Both the position numbers and the translations under genes were made by a program. Of a DNA stretch of 64,000 nt, positions 55,245 through 64,000 are shown in pieces. This stretch comes from Polytrichum commune. Taxonomy: Eukaryota > Streptophyta > Polytrichopsida > Polytrichales > Polytrichaceae. How positions within the stretch are numbered: the first letter of the stretch is position 1; each line of letters starts with the position of its first letter. Location of the stretch: positions 51,579,169 through 51,643,168 of the forward strand of contig OX485806.1 of the NCBI GenBank assembly GCA_950295325.1, read 5' to 3'. The notes under the pieces are model-generated. The model was not told where the DNA came from, did no database searches, and was given only the letters and a program-made list of their open reading frames with translations.

Positions 55245-58200
55245 TCGAATTAAGTTCCCAATTTGGGTTTCTTCCCAACAAGGGTTGACAATATTTTTTA
55301 TATTTCTTAATTGTTAAGTGTGTTTATAGAATATAGAATATAATGAGATCAAGGTGATGAGCAACATGTAGGTTCAACATGTTGCACAATCTTCATATAT
55401 TAGGACCATAACTCCCAATCCATGTAGACAACAATACAACAATAGATTTGTGGGTCAATAACCCCATTTTTTCAACAACAACATTTAGAGTGGTCATATT
55501 GGTGATTAATCCGACTTCACCACATACAGAAAATTTCTAATAATCAAAATTACTATTACAAAATATATCAAGGGGTCCTAAGAACATTGAAGTTGAATTC
55601 CCCTTTGGCGATCAAGTGGTCAAATCATTTGACCTTACAAGTTAGGTGAGTAGATATAGGAATGCATACCTTTGTTGAGCTCCTTCCAATCCTAAATAAA
55701 AAGCTAGGGTTACTTAGTTTACCTCAATGGTCTTTATTTGGTTGAGCTCCATGTAGGCGGAGCCGCTACCTCGCATTGCTCCACTTTTTGGACGTTGATT
55801 TTGTCTTCTTTCTTGTAGCTAACTTGGTTGTGGAGCTTAGGTTAGTCGATGGTTAAAATATCATTATAATGTACTATAATTTTGGTTTCACCATAACTAA
55901 TTCATTTAGGATACATCATTAACTTTGTGATGATCTAAAATTCACTTCAATCGGATAAGAATTATAAAAATTACGAGGTTTGAAAGCACGATGTCTATTT
56001 CATCTGCACCTATCTAACCTCCAAATTTAAAATCTTATAGCTAATTTGTTATTACTTAGATTGGGACTTGCCATACACCATTGTATAGATTTCAAAAATA
56101 CCCATTGAAAAACATGAGATTAGCATGGTAAGCCGAGATCAATCCAACAGCTTGCAATGAGCAGTCAACTAAAAGGGCTCAACCTATGTATCCCATCTTC
56201 AGAAATCCATATCAAATTCCATACTAACTCAAATCACACATTCTAAACGGCCTTCGAAAGACAAACAAAAGTTTAGGGTTAATTTACGTTAAACTTTATA
56301 AAACACTAAAACATGAGAATTAGGATGTCCTGAGTCAGTTGAGGATTAGATGGGGTTGTTGTTTCCCTTGTTAGACTGTTGTTTTGTTAAGCTATTGGCT
56401 TGAGTTATTAAGTGCAAAAAAGTAAAAATTAGTTAATTAAGTTGGTTAGAGTGAAGGGATGTCATGCTCAAACGGTTTTAGGGTAGGGATGTGGTGTGTG
56501 TTAGAAGAGTATTGGTCGTTTAGTGTTAGGACTCTATTCGTTTTGGGATGGGGGTCCAGGTGTCCACCAGGCCCTAGAGTTTTCTGGCTCCTCGGAAGAC
56601 TGTGCTAGCAGTTGAGCAAGGAGGTTCGGAGGCAACAGAAAAGAGTGTGGCGGCTGGAGCGCAGAGCTCTACCACATCGGGTTGTAGGGTGAGTAGTTGG
56701 TGATTACACAAGGCTACTGTCGACAAGGCTGCAATTCGGGGAAAGAGAGAGCGGGCTGGATGTGAAGTCATGCAAGGGGTTGTTGCTTATTGGAATCCAC
56801 AAGGCTAGAGGGGAAAGCCACCCTCGAGGGGAGGAGCTGTGGAAGAAATAAAGGATGGCGGCAGAGCCCAACAACTTCCTTGAGATGCGGCTAGAAGGGA
56901 GGAAACTAATGAATTGGTAGCTACATGTGTAGATTCTTGAGGAGAGGCAGCTCGCTGATCAGTTGTAGGAGGCGCCGAAGAGTTGGTCTCAACACACCGC
57001 AACCAGCACACATAACTGACAAATCGTAAATTCTTACTGTTACTTACCTGATGGGTTGCAATGTGGGGAAGGGGCTAAGGGAGAGGCAAAATCTACCCAA
57101 TGCAGTGAGATGAATTGCTGAGGTGCCGGCTATGGAGTTGGGCCTTTGGATTCAGTGACCACACCTGGGGCTCAAAGGCAAATGCGTGGAAGGCAGAACT
57201 AACGGAGTGCGGCTAGGGTCTCAAGCTATCAACCGCGGGTGGATTGGGTTGAGTCCAGGGGGTTCGGCCAACGGTGGAGGCTGCATTGGTGAAGTGGTTG
57301 AGTCCAGGGGTTCGGCCGAAGGAAGAAGTGGGCAGTGTCATCACCCACGGACTTAGGAAGCTGCTTAGTGGGCCCAAGAGCGGAGGGAGCCAAGGATGGA
57401 CCAGTGTTAGGCACACTGTAGTATTGAGACTAGTGTTAAAATTCAGTGGGTGGGCATGTCTAAGTGAGGCTTATTCAAGTGGTGAACCTCAGTGAGAGGC
57501 ATCACGTGATCAAGGCACTTGGGTTAGAATTTCTTAAATCACGACTTAGACTTGAATTGTTTTCACTTGTGTGCAAGTGAGGCCTAAGTATCTGTGAATG
57601 CTTGGCACCTCTATGTATTGAATAAAAAGATTAGTGTTTTCTAGTTATATCATTGGATTAATGGGAAAGGATTATAAGATTATGGGAGGGTTCAAATAAA
57701 GGAGCATGTGAGCCTTGGGCCTCCACCTGGACTACAACGCATAAGGGTGGGGGTTTAGGGCTGACACGGCTATGAATAGCTATAGAAAATCTCCATAAGA
57801 AAAAATGATATATATTTAGTTCTAGGTGATAAACTAAGCATTCATGCCATTAGCAATCAAGGTCTATAATGCCTCAACTTTTAATCATACATTCTAAACT
57901 ACCTATAAGAAGAAAAAAAATTCAAACGAGAATATTTCAAAAATTTTCAGACGGGAGTCTTTTTAATTATTTTTAATCTTTTTCCATCAAGTTGGCAAAG
58001 GGACAAGTGAAGAAATGGCCCCTCTTTTTTGAAAAAATTTCATACCGACTTTGCCTTCTTACGTTGAAAACCTTCATTTGTTTTGTGTGGCGCACATTAA
58101 TTAATAAAATAATTCTTTCTTAGCTAGCCTTTATTAACTTAACTTCTTAGCTAGTTGTTTTTACTAGCTAGCAAGTCTTTGTATTTAGCTAGTTTTTTTC

Positions 58201-58980
58201 CTAATTGACAATTTTTCTACCACTAGTTAGTTTTTTTTTTGACTAATCCTATCTTACCTAGTTTTTTCACTTTATTAGTGAAGGCCCAAAGTCCTTGGTA
58301 AATTACCTTTATCTTTTTGGGGTTAAACACTAAAGGTGGTAGCAACTTTTGGAGTTTTTCAAAACTCATGGTTGGGTGTAAATTTGACGAGAAGTGACAT
58401 TCAATCTGTTCAAAAGAAAAACACAAGGTAAGAAAAAATGTTCGACCAACCATAGCACAAGGCAAATTTACAATGAATCCTCTTTGGAAGGTAACGAACC
58501 TTGTAAAAAAATCATTGTCGTTGTCTTTGTGGGCAATGAAGGTAGTTCTCAAAATTTTGGGAGTGCATGGTTTTGATCATCCTATCTTGGGCTTTGGTCA
58601 TGACAATTAAAATGTGGGTAGTAGTCCATTGTGACATGAGAATGAATTGGTGATACAACCTAGCATCCATATCAGCTTGTTGGAACAACTTCCTCTAGAG
58701 TGGAAAAAAATACATTAAAGACAAACCTAAATGAAAAGACAATAATTGCAAAGAAATATTAAGATATAGATGTACCTTATTAAAGAATTTGATGAAGATG
58801 CCCATTGTGAGTTTGTACCCTGTAGGGTTTTTTTCCTATCCTTCCTTAGATATTTTGTAGCCTATAGGGAAGATAAGGTCCTTAAGGTCAATTAGGTCCA
58901 TCTTACCGAATGTGCGAATGCAAAGAAGTTTGGCAAGAAGGTTGGCCTTAACATGATCATGCTCAGTGAACCAAGAAAAA
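55245..58980. other. No recognised feature
   Basis: AT-rich apart from a GC-richer block at about 56.3-57.8 kb (many 'gcggctg', 'caaggctg' phrases), which may be an old TE. That block ends with 'aataaaaagattagtg', but I could not define termini. No protein motif found. Confidence 0.4.
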
Positions 58981-58984
58981 CATG

Positions 58985-59445
58985 ATGTAAGATAACCCCC
59001 CTGGATTCCGCAAGGTTGGACATGACCTAGGTTTCGAGGGCCTCCTCTTATCTTTTAGCTTTGCAACAAAATGAGACTCTTACTACAACATGCCCCCTTA
59101 AACATTCTGAAACCTACATCTTTATTTCTGAAATGAAACCCTCTTCCCTAAGATTCAGACAGTTTGGACATGGCCACAAATTCGAGGGTTTCCTCTTAGT
59201 CTCGTACCTTGCAACAAAATCTGATTTTGAGTACATTCTAGCCCCCCGCTAAAGATTCCAATACCTACACCTTCATTTTTGAAATGAAATCATGCCCCCT
59301 TAAGATTTAGAAAGCTTGGGCATGGCCTCGGATTCATGGCTTCTGCTTAGCCTCCTACCTTGCAACAAAATCAAACTCTAAGTGCAGCATGCCCCCCCCC
59401 AAAACTTACAAAATGAACAATTTCATCTCTAAAATGATACTCGTT
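58985..59445. repeat. About 150-bp tandem repeat, three units
   Basis: Units start near 59020, 59167 and 59318. Each contains 'ggacatggcc', 'accttgcaacaaaatc', 'catgccccc(t)taa', 'cattttgaaatgaaa' variants. They differ by many substitutions, so the duplication is old. Confidence 0.75.
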
Positions 59446-60022
59446 TCTACTCCTTTTATTTTCAAAACAAATGCATGATGTTTTGCGCATTAACCTCCAG
59501 TGCCACGACATGCTCCTCCAACTCGGGTTTGGAGCCACCCACTTTCGCGATCTTCATCCAAAACCTCTATTGCTATCTCAAGGTCTATTTTCCCCACTCT
59601 CAAGGTCGTGGGTTTTGGGTTCATTCAACTGAGATCTTATCAACCATGTCCCCTCCCTTTTGTAACACCCTTCGGCCTTGCCTTGCTTTTTTCTTTGCTT
59701 TCATTTTTGAACGTGTTTGTTTTCTTTGGATTGTGGGTGAACTACTCACTTCGATCTATTTTCTTGATTCCTCTTCATAACTGAACTCCACAATATGGTT
59801 CTTTTCAAAAATATTGCCATTATCACTATTGTCACCTTCACTTTGTTCAAAATTACAACATCACTAGCAACTTCAATTTCAGTCAAGATACACCAATTTG
59901 GTACATATTGATGATAGTGATAAATATATATTACAATCAAATACACGGTTTCCATCATTTATAGAGCATTCTCTCTTCTCATTTTGTAAATCACTTTGAA
60001 CACTCTCTCTATCATTATCTTA
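59446..60022. other. No recognised feature
   Basis: Two overlapping plus-strand open frames of about 100 codons (59475-59784) encode no recognisable motif. No further signal seen. Confidence 0.4.
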
Positions 60023-60027
60023 TTCTC

Positions 60028-60991
60028 CGTCGCAACCCTTGCTAGCTCCCTTAATAATCTTGCCAATTTTTGTTTCTAGCAAAGGTTACAAGCGCTAACC
60101 CTTTGCATTCCGCCATGCTAATGGTTAGCTCCTCCTACCCTGGACCTTATAGTTCATAGGAGGGAACCAACCCTCGTACTTTGCTTTCAGGACTCACCCC
60201 TTAATCGGTAACCAATCCTTAAATGTGGACTTCCATCCTTGGAAGTCCAACCTTATGTTGATCATCGCATTGCCGGAGCAACACTACAACAACCCGAACC
60301 ATACTAGGCAACTATGGCCTCACATTGGGTCAATGCCCATGGAGGCCGTGTCGTTTGGCCTTGGGTGGGTGAGGCTACACCACCTCATCCATATAAGACT
60401 CTACGCGGGGCCCCTACCCCACCGTCAAGAAACTTCTTGTCTCTCTACCAAGACTCTCTACCAAGAGTTGGGGCCAAGTAGACATTTTCCTTTAGCCGTT
60501 GGGCCTAGAAGCCCCCAGCAGCTTCAGACCATCATAACTTCCTTTTATGATGTTTGATGCTAACAATAGACCACTTCATCTTCATCTATGCTTCACGTAG
60601 ATGCCGAGGGACTCCTCACTTACCCCATTCAAGCAAGTATTGACAAAGTTATGCCTGATTGAACCTTGGCACTCCCAGGTACTGCTGCACCAGGGCGCTG
60701 TCCCGGGACAGCGCCCCACTCAAATTGCCATAACTCCTAGCTCACACCTCCGATGAAGGTGTTCTTGAGCATTCTAGAACGGTCACGCCATAAGCTATGC
60801 ATAGCTCATGGCCTTACCCTCGTGCCTCCTACTCTCCGTGGGTGGGAGGCGTTCCCAACGCCCGGGGCCCTCGCCTACACTAGGATCACTTGGGCCCTCT
60901 CACCAACGGGGCCACAAGTCCCGGGTGTCACTCTGGGGTCCCCCTTGTGCCCATGGTGTTTCGGGCACTCCTCATGGAGAGGTGCGCGACA
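60028..60991 (+). mobile_element. Family 3 non-coding unit, copy 4
   Basis: 964 bp from CGTCGCAACCCTTGC (first base T mutated to C) to AGGTGCGCGACA, flanked by TTCTC at 60023-60027 and 60992-60996. Same orientation as, and very similar to, 19873-20849. It keeps the perfect 24-base palindrome at 60693-60716. The 122-codon frame at 60753 is a shadow that leaves the element. Confidence 0.9.
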
Positions 60992-60996
60992 TTCTC

Positions 60997-61463
60997 TGCA
61001 ATCCTCTGATTGTGTGCAGCTGGATTCTTTTTTTACATCTACCTCTTCTTCTATAGCCTCTAGATCTAAGGACCTAATTGGGAATCCATCAACCACAAAG
61101 ATCCATGTTTTTTTTTGTTGAAATTGAGGATTTGGCCTAAAAACGTGAGCTAGTCGGAAATATGAAAGTGGTCATAATGGCCCGAAAACTATACTGTAGG
61201 TTGGTAAGAGGTTAGAGATGGCAGATCTAAGTTTATATTGTGGAAACAACCTCCGTAAGTTGGCTGATTGGGCCAAAATTGTGAGCTGGTAGGTAGTGTC
61301 CAGGGCATGTTTCAAGCCTTAAACGGAAGTTGTAGGGGATTGTACGTCAAAGGAGATGTCTAGGGATGAGGAACTAATTTGGGAGATGTTTATTCAAGGC
61401 TTGGACGTGACTAGTGGCGAACTAGTTAATGAAGCAAGGAAGGAGTGCAAAAATCCATTAACA
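60997..61463. other. No recognised feature
   Basis: Short spacer between two family 3 sequences. No gene seen. Confidence 0.5.
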
Positions 61464-61635
61464 GTGAGTCCCGAAAGCAAAGTAGGAGGGTTGGTTCCCC
61501 TCTTATGAACTATAATGTCCGGGGTAGGAGGAGCTAACCATTAGCATGGTGGAATGCGAAGGGTTAGCTCTCATGACCCTTGCTAAAAATGAAAATGATT
61601 AAGATGGTTAAGGGGAGCTAGTGAAGGTTGCGACA
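61464..61635 (-). mobile_element. Family 3 unit, truncated copy 5
   Basis: 172 bp matching the 5' part of family 3 in reverse (gagtcccgaaagcaaagtag ... gaaggttgcgaca). Only the TGTCGC end at 61635 is intact; the other end is lost, so no target duplication can be checked. Confidence 0.75.
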
Positions 61636-61639
61636 TTGG

Positions 61640-63990
61640 CCCTGGTAGTGGGGTCGACTCGGTTAGGCACATGTAGCTTGGCGGGGACCTCAAGCATGTT
61701 TGGATTATGTTTGACCATGTCAAGCGCGTGGCCTAGTGGACTACCATTGCTTGCCATGTATACGACAGGATGTAGCAACGTGTCATGACCATCGTTTGCT
61801 GCAACTTCCAATTTGAGGATAAGGATGTTCATGTGGTTTTTTGGCATAACCTCAACCACGTCATGGCGTGGCATGGAATCCCAAAGCCACACTTCAAAGG
61901 CTTCATAGTGGACAAGTGCGCAAGCCAATTGGAGCGCCATCAAGATCGTCTACAACTCTAGAAATCCCAAGGTTATGATCAAAAGACACAAAAGAACCTC
62001 CTATTTTCATTGGACCCAGTCCTCAAAAAAACATATTAAACTCTATATCAAACACGATTTGCAAGACCAACACAAACATCTCTGCCTCCAATACCTTGAC
62101 GTTTTTTCTATGCCGGAGGTAGAAACAAAGTATTTTGCTATCAAGGTTTGGTGGACTTAGTCCAACTGCATTTCTAGGGACGGTTTGAGGTACCTTAAAT
62201 TTTGGCTAACCATCTGGCACTTCCAATATCAACAATGAGGTGGCTTTATGGAACAAGTGCGTTTGAAGTTTTATTACTTCATGTTTATTTATTTTTTTCC
62301 TTTAGCTTTGCCAATTTCTTACACTATCATTCTATTACGCAGGAAAATTCATGACCTCCAAAGAGTTTGCACATATGCCTAATTATAACCTTGCCAAATT
62401 CATTCACAACAAATGGCTTCAAGCATTTGACAACAAGGGTGGTGATTTTTATGTGGCGGTTGTGGATGACTATATCTGAGTTTTCCTCCAAGTTGTTGTA
62501 TATTATCAATTCCTAAGGGATGGCGTTGACAGTGATAGCCCTATCAAAGAAAAACTCAAGCTTTGATGCGCTTAACATCGTGCTCAACAAATTGGTGACC
62601 CCGTTGTGATGTAGAAGGTTCTCCTCAGCATGCCCAGTTGGGACAAATTCTACACTCATTATCTCCATCTCGAGGGTACCAAGGTGTTCAGATTGTAAAA
62701 GTGCAAGTCCGATAACCCTATTGGAGCCACCGCCCCGACATCGTCAATTTCTCTCGCCCTTGTGTTGCTTAGAGAACCACAAGATCTCATGCTTCACCTC
62801 TACCTATCATTGTGGAGGTGTCCTCTCCGTTAATGCTAGAGGTTCTACCACCCCCACATATTGGTCATGATTTTCCCCGCGTCATTGTTGTACAAGGATC
62901 TAAAGTGGACGAGAAGCTCTGGCATATTTTTTACGTTCTTTATAATTCTTCCAATGCATGTTGGTCCATGCATGCGGTCGCCAAAAAAATGCATTGCCAA
63001 AATTGTCACCAACGACAAAAACACCCATGCCCCGGCATACTTTAGAATTTGGAACTATTACAAATTAATAACACCTAAAGTCAAGAATTTTTATTTTTTT
63101 TTGCACAACATTGAGCGTTGTATTAAAGGCTTTTGTCGCAAATGGGTCGACAAATTCTTTACTGTCCAAGAAAAACCTTTAATCTCGCCCGAGTGGCCTA
63201 TCAAGCTTGGCACTAACCTCACTTGCATGAAGATCCTTAAGCTTTAAAGTGTTGGTTTCCAACTCCCTTCTTTAACACATCCGCTCCTCCCTGTGACCTC
63301 TCCGAAGTGGACCCTCCAACCAACCTAAACTAATACCATGATTCTAGGCAGTCCAAAACTACGTGACAATTTTGCACCGCATCATCAGCAAATCAAATGT
63401 AGATGGTCGCATTTGTACGAGTTGTGGACGAGACCATCTTGAAGGTGACCATGGTTCCACACCCTAGATTTGGTTGTGTAATCATGTTGTAGTCCAAACT
63501 TGCACCTACACAATCAATTTACTTATTCATAGTGAGTTTTTTGCACGAGTGTAATCTCCCAGCCTTCAAAGTAATGATATTAAAATTTGGCCACAAACAA
63601 AATGTGTTTATGCATTGTAAGCACCTCAAGTTCATTTTTGTGAAGGTTTCCAATATAGATCTTGACATTGACTTATTTATTTACGCCCCAACATTTAGCT
63701 TCAATGAGGCAACTCATTTTTGAGGGGGGCCTCTTGACACATTTTACTTCTTAGAATTCCTCTCGGCCTAGGACTACATTGTGCCTTGATGGAGGCGGCC
63801 ATTTGTGGACCTCATGTGTATTCACAATTGTTTGCTATAATGAATATAATTTCGTGGATGATATTTATTCCATTGAAAACGTCACATTACAATAGTCAAC
63901 TATGCCATGTATTTCTTGCACACTTGAATACTACATGCCTTCTTTTCCTATCAACTTTATTTCCATTGTGCCAACTTACTTGATGTTTGT
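61640..63990 (+). pseudogene. Degenerate transposase-like protein
   Basis: Fragments in changing frames read in order: DKDVHVVFWHNLNHVMAWHG, FKGFIVDK followed after a shift by QANWSAIKIVYNSRNPKV, KRTSYFHWTQSSKKHIKLYI, DLQDQHKHLCLQYLDV, ETKYFAIKVWW, then MTSKEFAHMPNYNLAKFIHN KWLQAF, and later THAPAYFRIWNYYK and CKHLKFIFVKVSNIDLDIDL. The phrase FKGFM-D-AQANW...ERTC-FHW(T/S)QS is, as I recall it, typical of a MULE-like DDE transposase-related family in non-seed plants. Stops and shifts are everywhere. The downstream segments may belong to a second gene. The window ends within it. Confidence 0.45.
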
Positions 63991-64000
63991 GGTTTTACCT

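Noticed and set aside
1-64000. CRISPR array, tRNA genes or host protein-coding genes
   Set aside because: No spacer-repeat pattern with uniform unique spacers, no cloverleaf I could recognise, and no non-TE protein motif on either strand. Tandem repeats here are minisatellites.

Overview
Organism and character. Nothing in the 64 kb looks like a host gene. The window is layered transposable-element (TE) sequence from a streptophyte (land plant or charophyte alga). The reasons are a Ty3/gypsy element carrying a cytosine methyltransferase, gag-like proteins that resemble the plant transposon domain PF20167, and decay of glutamine codons CAG to TAG, as expected from plant CHG methylation. A non-seed plant or charophyte seems most likely, but I cannot name a lower taxon.

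Layout, left to right. 23-2483: non-coding TGT...ACA unit of family 1 (target duplication TATTA). 3456-4058: 3' end of a gypsy element of the 'GyDM' family. 4915-6440: family 2 unit with a minisatellite. 7191-7394: shrunken family 3 unit. 7460-13460: family 4 element (minus strand, gag-like coiled-coil ORF) hosting a MITE and a second family 2 unit, itself inserted in a coiled-coil pseudogene. About 14590-16219: third family 1 unit. 17008-42654: a decayed plus-strand GyDM element, 'H', split by a family 5 element (which holds a family 3 unit) and by a family 6 unit. A younger minus-strand GyDM element, 'E1' (26496-38932), sits 3 bases from the end of the family 6 unit; E1 is itself broken by family 2 and family 3 units. 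42988-43378: second MITE. 43.4-48.6 kb: AT-rich, no recognised gene. 48617-55239: best family 4 copy, with a family 1 unit inside its ORF. 55.2-60 kb: little recognised. 60028-60991: family 3 unit. 61.6-64 kb: degenerate transposase-like gene.

Central system. GyDM encodes, in one frame, gag with two CCHC knuckles, protease, a DNMT3/DRM-like cytosine-5 methyltransferase, reverse transcriptase, RNase H, integrase and a C-terminal PHD finger. Its ends are not ordinary LTRs: E1 reads A1 - coding - B1 - A2 - B2, the 'split direct repeat' order known from Ngaro/PAT-type tyrosine-recombinase elements, yet it has a DDE integrase and apparent 4-bp target duplications. H has the same ends. Two copies share an in-frame UGA between protease and methyltransferase, and the E1 leader contains an 18S rRNA-derived segment.

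All boundaries, nesting and repeat comparisons were made by eye from target duplications and internal similarity; no database search was possible.
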